In this document: one piece after another, positions 46,088 through 56,909 of the stretch
How positions within the stretch are numbered: position 1 is the first letter of the stretch
Layout: the number at the start of each line of letters is the position of its first letter
From: Pestalotiopsis fici W106-1
Taxonomy: Eukaryota; Ascomycota; Sordariomycetes; Amphisphaeriales; Sporocadaceae
DNA: 64,000 nucleotides
Assembly: GCF_000516985.1 (NCBI RefSeq)
Contig: NW_006917100.1
Coordinates: forward strand, 248,001-312,000
Direction: 5' to 3'
Notes under the pieces: model-generated
Told to the model about the DNA's origin: nothing
Database searches by the model: none
The model's input: only the letters and a program-made list of their open reading frames with translations
Position numbers and translations under genes: made by a program

Positions 46088-47626
46088 TGTTGGGCTCTGT
46101 TCCTATGCAGTGATACCAAATCTAGACTGGAGGAGAAAGGCAGAGCAGAGTGTTGTGGCGGCTTGAGTGTTTCAAGGAGGTGGAAATCATGCATCAGAAG
46201 AGGCATAATATAGTCATTTACTCGAGACGGGGACGATGCTGACTTGCCTCGTCTCCTCACATCCCCTCTTCCCTATGTCCAACCCAAGACAAAGTGACTT
46301 GAGCGCTGTTTGCTTGACAGCTATCTAGTCTGGTCCCTCTCGACATTTCCTTGGCATTGCCGTCCGAGGCAGACTGCAATCATCCGAGAGGCAAAACATT
46401 ATCGCCAAGACATTGAATATTTTAGGCGAGGAACACAAGCCGTCGTTTGTTGGCATCAAATGCAACGGTATGCTCATGGCCTTGTCACTCTTGGCACCTC
46501 TTACCTGCCTCGGACAGAATTGTCATGACAACTTATTTCCTCTCCGAGCAATGGAGGATCTGAGCGACTCTCGCGAGAGCGGGGCAATATACGAATTGGA
46601 CACTGGGCACGTCCACAGGATGTCAGCTGCGATGAGTGCAATAATCGTGGATTGTGTAAGTTCGTGATATTCACATGATTCGTGCCAGGATCATGGAGGT
46701 TAATTCTCATAGCTATAGACGTGCGGCTAATACAAAAATCAGATATCAGACGGATTCGTCCAATCATTTTCTCTCTCCATATTAAGCCGTTGCATGCCAG
46801 GGACCAGCGCAGTGCAACCTCCCGATAGATGACATACATGATCGACTACAAGTCTGCGGGGACGTATGCCGAGGCCAGGTCAGACAGACAGTCGAGCAAA
46901 GTCTGGGGTCCCCGCATCTTTGGCTGCGCCTGGGGTCGATGCGGAGATGGGGGCTCAGAGAGGGAACTTGATTCGGGTATGCAACTCGTCTCGTCTTTTT
47001 ACTTGACTCGTCCTACCCTCGTGACCTCAACTTGTGGCACCCATGCAACACTGCCAGGGCCGGAAGCCTGACCGAAGCGAAAACTCGGTGCATCTGCAGG
47101 AGGCAGCAATCGGAGATGATATCCCGGCTTGTCAATCACTCGGCCGAGTCGCAATGGCGACACATTCTGGATGGATTATCAATACGACCATGAATGAGCA
47201 TATTCGACGATAATCGAAGATGCAATGTCACTTTGGACAGAATCCTCGGCTGAAAGGAGTGTTGTTGTGAGACCTCGGCCCAATTACTCCATTCTTCGCT
47301 ATGCATCCTTCTCCCAATGCCAAGGCTACTATAACCTCCAGTCGGAGTGGAACACCACGCCGCCACAGAAGATACACAGGAACAGTACTGGAACCGAGGG
47401 AAGTGCAAGATTCATAGTCTTGAATGACGCCTCCGAGTCTGAGATAGGTAGCACTAGTTTGATGTAAAACCTATCAGCCAAGCTGCCGCGTTTAGATCTT
47501 GCGACAGACTGAGCTTGAAGCCATCATTACCAGTCTCTTCTCGGCACTCATCTCAGAGCTTGCATCGATTTGAGAAGGACGCAATTCCTATCAGTAACAT
47601 TGCTGAAATTTGCGCAGACCAAAGTC
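46088..47626. other. Divergent intergenic region
   Basis: About 1.5 kb between two divergent cell-wall protein genes. No coding pattern or repeat stands out. Confidence 0.45.
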
Positions 47627-48338
47627 ATGTTGCTCAAGACTGTCGTCAGCGTTTTGCTCACAGCGGTCGCCTCGGCGTCGCAACACCACCAGCATCATAA
47701 TGCAAAGAGGAGCGATGCATCGTCAACGCCAACGGCAGCGTCCAGTTTTGACTCGGCCAAAGTATCCTCGCAGCTGTAAGCCTCAGTATACCTTCAGAGC
47801 AGTCACTTATGACTAACAAGCGGAACAGACAAGTGCTTCTAGGCGGTATGACTGTGTCGGCCCTCGTACCTATCCCGACCGTTACACTTGGAATTTCCAT
47901 TCCCGCCAATCTCAGGAATGAGATCATGACTGCGGTACCTGCCGACGTTATTGTCAAGTTGATGAACCCGACGTATCGTGAGAGCGTAGCGTCCGACTTT
48001 GCCGCAGGCAACACTCCCAGCTGGTACCAAGTGAGCTCAGTCCATTCAATAGTGCAATTCATTATCAGGCAGTAGCTCATTATAGATGAAAGACGCTCGA
48101 TCCCGAACTCAAGACCTTCTTTGAAGGTATAGCCAAGGATATCAAGACGGGCGACGCTGTATTCACCGTCTCGTCGACGCCAACAGTCACGGGATCAGGG
48201 TCTGCAGAGGCCACGGACGATGCAGTCGCCTCGAGCTCCAGCTCTGGCATGGCAGCTGCTCCCACGGGTATTGGTAGGGAAATGGCAGTGAGCGTCATTG
48301 CTTTGGCTGGAGCGGCCGGTGTAGCTTTGATACTATAG
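47627..48338 (+). CDS. Small secreted GPI-anchored-type protein
   Basis: Three exons (47627-47775, 47829-48030, 48093-48338) encode 198 residues. Signal peptide MLLKTVVSVLLTAVASAS, a His-rich stretch and an Ala/Ser/Thr linker with a Lys-Arg site. The core reads LVPIPTVTLGISIPANL, IMTAVPADVIVKLMNP and LDPELKTFFEGIAKDIKTG. The C-terminus has Ser-rich SSSSSGMAAAPTG and a hydrophobic tail (MAVSVIALAGAAGVALIL) fitting a GPI signal. Small proteins of this layout are common fungal surface proteins; no named family is recognised. Both introns are supported by phase. It is divergent from the Ser/Gly-rich wall protein gene. Confidence 0.8.
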
Positions 48339-48463
48339 TGCAAGGGTACAAATGGGGTGAAAGCACTTGACAATTGGGACACGGTGACTGGCGATGACAA
48401 GATCAGATAATGTTTCAATCAACAAGCTACCTATATAGCAGAACACAATTAACCTTCCTTTCA

Positions 48464-48582
48464 CATACGACCATACGCACTAGAAAATACGGCATCCCGT
48501 CCGCTCTGCCCTAGTCAAACTGGTGACGGCTGGATTAGTACTCAGATCGGTGACGGCTGGGGAATCCCCGGTGTTGTATGTT
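48464..48582 (+). rRNA. 5S ribosomal RNA gene (dispersed copy)
   Basis: 119 nt, the normal fungal 5S length. It starts ACATACGACCATA and ends GGTGTTGTATGTT. The first nine bases (ACATACGAC) pair with the last part (GTTGTATGT) to form helix I over nine pairs including one G-U. Internal blocks match the filamentous-fungal 5S pattern: CATCCCGTCCGCTCTGCCC, GGATTAGTACTCAGATCGG and GGGGAATCCCCGG. Scattered single 5S genes are normal in this group. Some positions differ from the usual sequence (for example GCACTAGAAAATACGG), so a variant type or an early pseudogene is possible. Confidence 0.88.
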
Positions 48583-48584
48583 AC

Positions 48585-48590
48585 TTTTTT
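48585..48590 (+). terminator. RNA polymerase III terminator of the 5S gene
   Basis: T6 run starting three bases after the 5S 3' end. Confidence 0.7.
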
Positions 48591-48831
48591 GTTGAACCAT
48601 CTATTAATAAATTAGATTATCATTGAGTAGTAAAATAATAAACTTGTTTGAAAATTAATTTTTAAAATTCAAAGAAATTGAATGCAAAGATTCTCACCCG
48701 CGACAATCTCAAGGGAGAGTGGACCAATTGGCATGAGAAGTTATGGCAGAGATGCGCCGGATGGCCATATAGTTCAGTGAGAAATATCTCTGTGGGTTGG
48801 GAGGGATATGATCATGCAAATGATCACATTA
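48591..48831. other. Short intergenic stretch, faint tRNA-like pattern on the minus strand
   Basis: AT-rich to about 48680. On the minus strand 48680-48750 holds TTGGTCCACTC, CTTGAGA and GCGGGTGAGAATCTTTGC, the last resembling a T-arm with C-to-T changes in its 3' stem. It could be a decayed tRNA or SINE end; weak. Confidence 0.2.
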
Positions 48832-51800
48832 TCAAGCGTCTGGAATTGCCCTTGTTTGCTGGGAATCCAGTTCAACAGGCATTCTGATATTCTCCGGTAT
48901 ATCAGGAAGCATAGGGACCCCTCCTGCCGACTGATGTGGAGATTGAGGCGGCTCATCCTGCTCAGTGTACGGTCCCGTGACTGCCGTTGGGCCCAAGTAC
49001 TCGTATACCAGTCCATGTCGGTGCACTCTGTTCGCCACGGGACCGCCAAATTCACTGTCGTTTTTATGGACGACTGATTTTAGCCTAGCCCCGATGTTAC
49101 TGATACAACCTGGCTTTTGGCGGCTCTGTACACGCTTGAGCTTTTGCAATTTCCGTGTAGTCTGGCTTGAAGGACGCAAACTACTCCATAAAGCCATCGA
49201 GTCCCCTTGTGGACGTTGTTTCTCTTCGATATCCACATTCTGCGCGGCATGCCACGGCTTGTACCCGAGGACATGGTTTGGGCTGCGCGGTCTATCTTCT
49301 TTTTTCTGGGCTGATGACGTCTCCTTGACTTGCCATGTCAGGGAATCAGATCGTGACACCGTACCACTGTTCAGTGACCTTGAAGGTGAGTAAACCCGGG
49401 CTCTTCGACGTATGAATATATTGTGTGGAGGAGGGTAAAGGCATGGTCCTTTCTGCCGAAGTAGTACTGGATTTGGCTCGGGTATCGGTATCGATAGTCC
49501 ACTTTGCTTAGTCTCATCCTTTTCAACGATATTAAAGAGCACATGACGAGAGACCTGAGGGGCCGGTTGGTGGTGAGTTTCCACTAATGGAGAGCGCGGG
49601 GGTGGAGCTTCCGCCGCAAGGGAGTCAGATATCTCTGATACTTGATAGGCAGTATGGGAGTTGGCTACGGCCGGAAATGAGGAAGAGAATTCCGATACTT
49701 GATAGGCGGCGCGAGAGTTGTTCACAGCGCTGGAGAGTCCAATTGAGCCCCAACCAGCAATCCCGTAGGGATTGACGGGATTGCCAAGCGTTTCGGATCC
49801 TATACCTGTATCTTCTAGTTCTACTCGAGGTGAAGTGTCCATCATCTCAAATATTGCAGTATCTGGCATTTCCGCCATGACGGGTGTCGTGCTTGAAGGG
49901 CGGCGTTGAAGTTCTTTGGATGGTGTAGATGGCATTCCTACAAAACTGAAATTTCGGCGCAAAGGTGATGGCGGCAGAGTAGAGCACATAGCCTCGGTTG
50001 ATCTCAGTGTCATAGCTTTGCCGTTCTTGTTGTCACCCTGCCCCTTCATCCAAGCCACAATTCGGTGGCCGTTTTCGTCGCACTCGAGCGTCTTGACGCT
50101 CATTCTTCTGTGCCATGGAGAGAGTCTCTGCCACAGTGGTACTTCGTTCTGACGTTCGAGATATGTCTTTGCTCTTTGGTGCTTCCCTGGGATGCGGATG
50201 GTCTTCTTCATTCTGCCGTTCTGAAATGCTGTGTCGTCTGAGGATACCGTTGAGATCTCTGATTCCTCTTTTTGTAGTGCGCTTTTCCAACGGAGGATTG
50301 TTTTCAATCGTCTGTATTTTCCGGCATATGAATTCTTGCGGCTGCCGCTTACAATAATAGTAGCTGTTTGTCGTAGAGACGGGTGACTCTTGCTCTTTGT
50401 CTGGTCATTGATTCCTGAAGTGGGGTGGCCAGTGTCTTCTGCTCTTTGGATCTGCTGCTTGATCCATCTCAACTCAAAACTACTCTTCTCTACAAGTCCT
50501 CACAGTTAATCACCGATTCTAGAATGCTTGGAAGTCCATCATCCGTGACGCTCGCCAATTCGGGATGCTGTTCTTCCAGGGCCTCGGCGTAGAGTTCTTT
50601 GTCAGACGAGCGGTATGAAATGACAAGAAGCCTAAACAAATCATTCTTCTTCAGGTGGGCAGAGGATCCAGGCTTGCTCATATCTTCCCATAGTCTTGAG
50701 CATATTTTGTGTGCAGCTTCGAATTTGAGATTATGCATATGAGAAAGTGCTAGATTGTAGAGAAGTTGATGCGCAACTGGTCGCTTCGTTCCACGGAACT
50801 CGGCAAGATCGATGACGGCATCCTCGATCCCAGATCCTTTCCCCTGAAGAAACGAGCAAATTGCGAGCTGAGTGCGCAGGCGACTGTGATGGGCATCATC
50901 TGGTGCGGAAATCTTGTATCTATCCAGTGCTTGCTGAAATCCTTGTTCAGCTTTTGCAAAGTCGAACTTGCGAAGAGCCTTCTGCGCCATCTTGCTGAAG
51001 CCACCCGCCAGTGTCCTGTCAAGATTATTCGCTTCTTCATCAGCCACTACCTCTGGGTAATCAACCTGGAACGGACTTGATGGGAGATTGAAGTTTCCAC
51101 TTGGGGTACGTGAGTTCCTACGACTGGGCAGCCTAGTCTGCCGAAGAAACGATTCAATATGGCGCCGTTTTGAAATTGTTGTTGTATGTTGAACAACTGA
51201 AGAGGCGGAATCTTGGTCCTGAGTGGCGCGTGTGAGAAGCTGACTTCCAGAAAATATCGTACTGGCCTGGACGCTAGCACTGGCATGAAAGTCTCCCACA
51301 GCTCTGACAAGATTGTTGAGGTTTTGAACCACATGAGCATCAGATTTATCTAGTTCGAATAGGGGATTATTATCTGCAGCAGCGCGAGTTGAGTTTTCGA
51401 GATATCGGTTGAGCCGTTCGAGTTCCTTCAAAATGATTGTTTGAGAAGTATTGCTCCGCAAAGAAAGCGATCTAAAAGTGTGGCATGTTTACCATATCAG
51501 TTTTCCACGACAGGTCTGCCTGGCAGTGTTGGAGACTCACACATTGATCACTTGTAGCAATGTCTGTAGTGCTAAGTTTGACAGGCGAATTTTTTCACGG
51601 AATGCAGAGATCTCACGCGTGTGGAAATGTATCTCGGTCGCAATCTTTCCTCGACGGAAGATCGAATTTGAACGCGATGGTCCACCAATTCGCTTGATGA
51701 GTGCATTCAAGTCGTCAATGGCTTGTTGTGAGTCCCTGATTGCGTTCCGACTTTGTTTCCAGACGTCTTCGTCGATGGGCGCCAGAGCCATGGGATGACG

Positions 51801-51977
51801 TTGGCAACCTTGAAGAGCCCTGCTGATTGAGCGGCTGAAACCAATGAGATTATTGAGTTCGACACAGAGTCCAGAATAGCCAGCGTCGGCATAGTGAACG
51901 GACTGTAGGAATCGATAAACTCTAGCGACGGCATCTGTCAGTGTAAGTACTGAGGCTGTAATGGAGAGAGGATCCAT
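48832..51977 (-). CDS. Large Helo-like/STAND-N-terminal fungal protein, apparent one-base frameshift
   Basis: Exon 1 51977-51541, intron 51472-51540, then 51471 onwards. The N-terminus MDPLSITASVLTLTDAVARV is typical of the fungal STAND N-terminal (Helo_like_N/Fungal_N) helical domain. A helical central part (HIESFLRQTRLPSR; FDFAKAEQGFQQALDRYKIS; LLYNLALSHMHNLKFEAA) resembles TPR-like repeats. This frame stops at 50490-50492 after SVINCEDL. Starting at the same bases, the next frame runs on for about 550 residues as VEKSSFELRWIKQQIQRAED and a basic, Pro/Ser-rich disordered tail to 48832. Inserting one G would join the two, so a one-base deletion or a base error is most likely. No spliceable intron fits. 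The first-frame product alone is 472 residues. The domain suggests a signalling or cell-death role. Confidence 0.72.
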
Positions 51978-53024
51978 GGTGAAGACGACGTCCAGACTAC
52001 TGATTATCACACCGCTGTCTTTAGCAACCGTGGAAGTGGTTACGAAATAATGATTAGAGCAGTGTCTTATCGAGATCGAGGATGACGCCAGGACATCACC
52101 AGTTTGTTTCGTCCATTCTCACCGAACGAGCCGACCTTCGGACACCCTCCATGATCCCGCCCAATGTGCGGGCAATTCGTAGTCAGGCGCACCGCCAGAA
52201 AGGTGAGCCAGCCTTGAAAGGTGCCTCGCGATGCGGCATATTAAGCGAGTTCTAAACCTCCCAATCACAAATGGGAGCTACCACGAAGATTCTTGGAGGA
52301 AAAACCCCAACGCCCGTACTTGTTACACAACACTTGCGAGGGGAGTGCGACCGACAGCGATTGACGAAAAGCTCGTAGTTGAGAGTCAATTTTCCATGGA
52401 CCTTTGCAAAGCTTTCCTTTCCTCTACTTCTTTCTTTAACAACTTTGTTATTTTGTTAGTATGTGCAACTGTCCCGAGATGACCAATCCCAAACTAATTG
52501 ACAACTTGAGATGCTTTTACTTGCGATGCCTTTGAGACAAAGTAGGCTGAGAAGTCTCTCCTCGAACTATGTAGTGGGTGGACTGGTAGCCTGATGCACT
52601 TCAAAATCACGATAGCTTCATTTTCAATTGCGCTTCGAGCGCTAGATATAGTGAAATGGCGCAAAGCACTTGTGCAACTACATTATGCATTCCCTTCAGA
52701 AGCTAAGGAGCTAATTCACTCTGATTTATAGGCCTGCATACTATTGCCACCTCTTGGCAATAGGGTAGTGTCAGATCTAGGTATGATTTGGATGCTGATT
52801 CACGGAACGCAAGAGCTTGGCAGATCACGACCTAAACTAGAAGAAATCAACATATTGTGGTAGATGCACGTATGTTAACATTTGTTTCAGTGCGTTCAAG
52901 ACAGATGGCAGGATTCAGAGCTTAGTATACCGTACCAGGGTGGGTGGTTCTGAATAAGTGCCTCCTGATATAAGGATTATTGCAAATTACACAGGCAAAA
53001 AAAGAACACACGATAGGTTTGAAG

Positions 53025-53143
53025 TCACGATTTACAAGTACAGGTTCACAGTTTTACTGTCATACTACAAAAGTCACAATTGAATATTTGTAAGCCGTTT
53101 ATTTTTATGCATAAGATTCAAAAGAAGGGGTGAAATCACGATT
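53025..53143. repeat. TCAC(G/A)ATT direct repeats, possible transposon end
   Basis: TCACGATT at 53025-53032, TCACAATT at 53074-53081 and TCACGATT at 53136-53143, each followed by AT-rich sequence with (A)GTA/ATACT blocks. The pattern resembles terminal repeats of decayed fungal DNA transposons, but no transposase or second end is visible. Confidence 0.35.
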
Positions 53144-53273
53144 CAAATACTCGCACCCAGATAATGGCACTGGCCAGTACAGCAGCCAATATAGCAGCCC
53201 ATACAGCCCATACATCTAACCTAGTCAATTATAGTGCAGTCAGTCAAATACCATACAGTCAGCCAGTCAATCC

Positions 53274-53298
53274 AAAAAAAAAAAAAAAAAAAAAAAAA
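53274..53298 (+). repeat. Poly(A) run of 25
   Basis: An uninterrupted A25 run, preceded by a CAGT/CATA-rich low-complexity stretch (53165-53270). It could be the tail of a retroposed insertion. Confidence 0.8.
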
Positions 53299-53491
53299 TT
53301 CCAAAGTCCAACGCAGCTGGCCCCAAAGTCCAATAGGTCGGAGCTTCCAGCTGGTGACGGCTGGAATCCATTAAGTCTTGTCGGCTCCAATAAACATTGT
53401 TCAAAACCTTTGTTTCCCGCTACGATAGTGATTTGGCGACACGGTAACGTGTCATAGGCGATCGCGAAAGTGGCACCAAATGTTCTTTCCA

Positions 53492-53543
53492 CTGGATTAG
53501 TACTCAGATCCGCCACGGCTGGAGAATCCCCGGTGTTGTATGT
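53492..53543 (+). pseudogene. Truncated 5S rRNA copy (3' half)
   Basis: CTGGATTAGTACTCAGATC, then CACGGCTGG and GAATCCCCGGTGTTGTATGT repeat the 3' half of the 5S gene at 48464-48582 with a few mismatches. The 5' half is absent; a 15-bp block (CTGGTGACGGCTGGA) matching the missing adjoining part occurs about 130 bp upstream near 53350-53364, so an insertion may have split it. No helix I partner, hence not functional. Confidence 0.75.
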
Positions 53544-54335
53544 CTTTTGCCAATTTGTTACTTTTTTCTTTCTCTTTATTTTGTGAAGTGTGGACAATGC
53601 ACAGATAATGATCAAAATAATTGCCGCGTTGGTGAGACTGCATGATTCTTTTTTTTTTCCGCACTGGGGTTGACATGCAGAGAAGTGGCACGGGCTGAAG
53701 AAAAAAACCCTGCAACCGCTGAGTTGAAAGGACCTCAGCCCCTATTAACCCGTGGCGCAGCATATTATTGGTGACCATATGAGTCAAACTATGGCACGGT
53801 AGTTCATAACTATCTCCAAGGATTTATTTTTATGGCCATCTCCAGTGTTTGACGTGTATTCGGGTGCTAGTCAGGGCTTCAATTGCTTTCAATACATTTG
53901 CTTATCGCTTTCCAAGGGTTGCTGGTCTGAATTGTATCAATAATCAATCAGTATGAAAGTGTGCATATATCATCATTTTAGCATGTCTAGAGACAATTAT
54001 CTGATGACGACGCAACTCCAAAGCTTTTAATGAAGGTATTTACAATTCCGGGGTCCCCAGAGCGCCCGAGACCCATAGACGCTAGCTGTGCCGCACATCT
54101 AGACTATGTCGCCGGACACGGGTCGTCGTCAGCCTTCGCGCCGTACTATCACCAATTCCACCTAGTCGGAGTGGAAATGCTTAAAATAAGTCTAGGAGGT
54201 AAGCTTACGGTGACAGTAGCACGGTTAGTCAAATTGTTTAAATTGCAAGACAACGTCCCATTTTCCCCCTTCAATCATTTGGACTCACTCGACTGTTCTC
54301 ACGCCTTCGTTACTTTCTCAATCACGCTCGCTGCA

Positions 54336-55208
54336 ATGAAGTTCACTCCTTTTTTGGCCTCGGCAGGCCTCTTGCAAGTTCAAGCAGTTCTTGCTCAAAC
54401 AACCACCACTGGAACGCCTACTACTGTCACCAGTGCTACTACGACATCCTCAACGGCAACTTGTACAGCTTCCCTCATCACCAAGCTGTGCGACTATACA
54501 GAGCCTGCTTCAGATTCTGCCGTCGCCGAGGACAGCGTAGAACACTGCTGGGAGTACTGCAACAACCATCCTCCCTGCAACTTTGTCATATTTGCTGCAG
54601 GAAATCCAACAACAGGCTCAGGAACTTGTTGGTTGTATCCGGGCGAAACCTACGACGAGAGTGCCGGCAGCTCTGACTGCAGCAGCCCTTACCTGTCCGT
54701 CTATAGCCAGCCCACTTGCTCTGGCGGAAGCACGACCACTACTGCCTGTGCGGCTACTGCGACGCCATCTGCCATTGCTGAAGTTTGCGACTATCCGACA
54801 CCCGATGATAACTGCTTCTCCAGCTGTGTTGCCAGCTCAGGCGCAGTGGACTGCCTGAGTCGCTGTGTCGAGGCCGACGACTGCAACTACGTCGTCTTCA
54901 ATCCTCACAACGACGATGATTCTCAATATGGGTCGGGAACTTGTTGGATGTACGACAGTGGCTCCTACAATGCTTCGGCCGCAAGCACTTGTAGTGGCGA
55001 TCCCGAGCAATACGTCTACAACAACGTGTGCCCCAAGGCATCATCTTCCTCCACCACTCTTTTGACCTCCACGACCACCGGTACTGCTGGTACTGTGGCC
55101 GCAGACTCTACTGCTAGCTCGGCAAGTGAAAGCCAGACTTCGGCAGCTATTGCACTCTCGCGCCGCAACCCACTGGCTGCAGGCATGCGATGGTTGGCCC
55201 GCGAATAA
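54336..55208 (+). CDS. Secreted protein with two tandem Cys-rich PAN/apple-like domains
   Basis: 290 residues without introns. Signal peptide MKFTPFLASAGLLQVQAVLA, then a Thr-rich linker. Two homologous modules follow, at about residues 43-128 and 136-235. Each has LCDY or VCDY at the start, CxxxC with CNFVIFAAG or CNYVVFNPH, GSGTCWLYPG or GSGTCWMYDSG and a final Cys after VYSQPTC or VYNNVC. This is the disulphide pattern of PAN/apple-like carbohydrate- or protein-binding domains. A Ser/Thr-rich tail ends in RRNPLAAGMRWLARE without a GPI signal. The start is set by the signal peptide; the frame is open a further 102 codons upstream with no signal there. Confidence 0.8.
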   Translation: MKFTPFLASAGLLQVQAVLAQTTTTGTPTTVTSATTTSSTATCTASLITKLCDYTEPASDSAVAEDSVEHCWEYCNNHPPCNFVIFAAGNPTTGSGTCWLYPGETYDESAGSSDCSSPYLSVYSQPTCSGGSTTTTACAATATPSAIAEVCDYPTPDDNCFSSCVASSGAVDCLSRCVEADDCNYVVFNPHNDDDSQYGSGTCWMYDSGSYNASAASTCSGDPEQYVYNNVCPKASSSSTTLLTSTTTGTAGTVAADSTASSASESQTSAAIALSRRNPLAAGMRWLARE

Positions 55209-55970
55209 TGGATATACCACGAATACATGTCTGAATTATCAAGTCCAAAGGGCCTAGGTACATGAAAATAATTTTTAATAAACAGAATTGATCATCTTCC
55301 AAATCGATGGCAGACAACTTGAGATGTGCATGAAATAAGATCTGCAAATTGTCGCTTTATGATCCTAGAACCTATGTAAAGGTATCTACCCATGTAGGCG
55401 GCGCCAAAGCCGTGACGAACCTTATAGATTCAGTAACAATGTCCACACTCCATATTGACTTTGAACGATCAATACATGATAATAATAATTAACGCTTGTC
55501 CGTTCAGTATTACTGCGTCCAAAATCAATAATCTCGAGGCGTTAAGCGGAGTTTCGAAATTAAATGCATGGGTAGTACCTACGTAATGCATAACCCCTTG
55601 TAAACGTTATGCCTGGGGTATATACCCACTCAAAGGATTTGTATATTATATATTATAACTCCGATGTTATATTCCGCTAGTGGATTTCCAACCTTTCGCA
55701 TCCCATCTGGCGCAAGATTATTAGTACGCCTATTTTCATCTGTCGCGCTGTGGGCTTATGATAAGCATAAAGCGAGTAGCGGTAGCGCCACGAGTCAAAC
55801 TCCTATATGATCACAATTTTGATGTAGAATATCAGATATGGCTTGCACACTGTCAATGCTTTGAGTGGGCAAAATTGATCTGCGCATTGGCGAAAGACGA
55901 ACGAAAAGAAAGATTGATATACTGTTAAGCGACTATACAAAAGAGCATCATCTAATACCGGCGACTGAAT
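55209..55970. other. Convergent intergenic region
   Basis: AT-rich 3' flanks of two convergent genes, including TATATTATATATTATA at about 55643. No gene is seen. Confidence 0.5.
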
Positions 55971-56909
55971 CTATGCATTCTTTCCAATAACTCCCCTCTT
56001 ATTGGCGAGCCTCTTTCTCATATCATTCATGTATAGCTTGACCGGATAGCTCCGTACCGAGAGCGGAAGGGCTGGGTAGGTTGCCTTGACCAAGAACTCG
56101 AGCATCTTGTAGCGGGTAGGGTGTCTCTTGACACCGTACTCGGCCCGGATGCGCTCCGGCAGCCACTCGGCCGTGACCAGACGGACGGCTGGGGTGAACA
56201 TGCGCAAGTGCCATGGTGCCTTACGCAGGTACAACAGGTCACTGGCCACGTCCTTGGCGTGCTGTGTCACCTCGATAGTGGCGATCTCGTGGTCCCAGTA
56301 GGCCCAAAAGTCCCGGCGGGTTCGTGGCCACATCTCGGGCGGCACTTGCAAGGCGCAAGCCAAGATGGAGTATTCGCGGTAGATCTTCTCGTTGAGTTCT
56401 TCGTTCTTGATCTTGCCAAAGACGCGCTCGTAGACGGACAGGCCGCTGGCGTACAGGGTCGCCGCAACCCAGAGCTGGAGGCCCGGGTCGAGCGCGTTGT
56501 AGGCCTTGCCCTTGTCGCGGCCCTCGTTCAAGGTGCCGTTGACATTCTTGTGGACGGCCGTGATCATGTCGACAATGGTTTTTTTCTCCTGCGGGGTGCC
56601 AAACGCCATGCAGTACACAAAGGTCATGGTTGTTCGGAGTCGGTCTTGGACCCGGTAGGCAAAGTTGCTGTGCTCATTGACACCGGCACCAACTCCTGGG
56701 TTGGCGACCTGAAGCAGGATTGCTTCGGCGCCGGCGCCAAGAATTATGCCCTCTCGTACGATGAGACTAATGTGTTCTGAGGTAAAATCCGGCGAGAGGA
56801 ATTCATCTTTTGAAAAGGCGGGATGATGATCGTGTTTCTCGTCGAGAGGGGCTGAAGTGAAGGAGTCATGGGTTGACGATGCACTCTTGGTTTCTTTCAT
56901 TTCTTCCAT
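55971..56909 (-). CDS. DUF2236 / MpaB-like oxygenase family protein
   Basis: 312 residues, single exon. The family pattern (PF09995) is clear: REGIILGAGAEAILLQVANPGVGAGVNEHSNF, then RLRTTMTFVYCMAFGT, VHKNVNGTL, ALDPGLQLWVAATLYAS and later YREYSILACALQVPPEMWP. The conserved His (NEHSNF; AVHKNV) and Asp-Pro residues are in place. Relatives include the bacterial rubber oxygenase/latex-clearing fold and MpaB of the mycophenolic acid pathway, where it cleaves a farnesyl chain. No N-terminal membrane anchor is visible, unlike MpaB itself. Substrate unknown; no neighbouring biosynthetic genes. Confidence 0.88.
   Translation of the reverse strand: MEEMKETKSASSTHDSFTSAPLDEKHDHHPAFSKDEFLSPDFTSEHISLIVREGIILGAGAEAILLQVANPGVGAGVNEHSNFAYRVQDRLRTTMTFVYCMAFGTPQEKKTIVDMITAVHKNVNGTLNEGRDKGKAYNALDPGLQLWVAATLYASGLSVYERVFGKIKNEELNEKIYREYSILACALQVPPEMWPRTRRDFWAYWDHEIATIEVTQHAKDVASDLLYLRKAPWHLRMFTPAVRLVTAEWLPERIRAEYGVKRHPTRYKMLEFLVKATYPALPLSVRSYPVKLYMNDMRKRLANKRGVIGKNA

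Larger units (their letters stand above)
51978..54335. other. Repeat-rich intergenic region
   Basis: 2.4 kb without a supportable gene. The first ~500 bp is promoter side of the Helo-like gene. From about 52980 it contains TCACGATT-type repeats, a 25-bp poly(A) run and a truncated 5S copy, all listed separately. The frame open from 54030 to the next start codon shows no signal or domain and is taken as leader. Confidence 0.5.

Noticed and set aside
48680..48750. tRNA-like or SINE-like sequence on the minus strand
   Set aside because: Only a T-arm-like block; cloverleaf cannot be completed. Kept as a low-confidence note.
53164..53457. Small plus-strand frame with poly-Lys
   Set aside because: The Lys run comes from the A25 homopolymer; surrounding sequence is repeat-derived.
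54030..54335. N-terminal 102-residue extension of the PAN-like protein
   Set aside because: A clean signal peptide starts at 54336; the extension has no signal and would bury it.
56121..56780. 219-codon plus-strand frame opposite DUF2236
   Set aside because: Antisense shadow of a well-supported family member.
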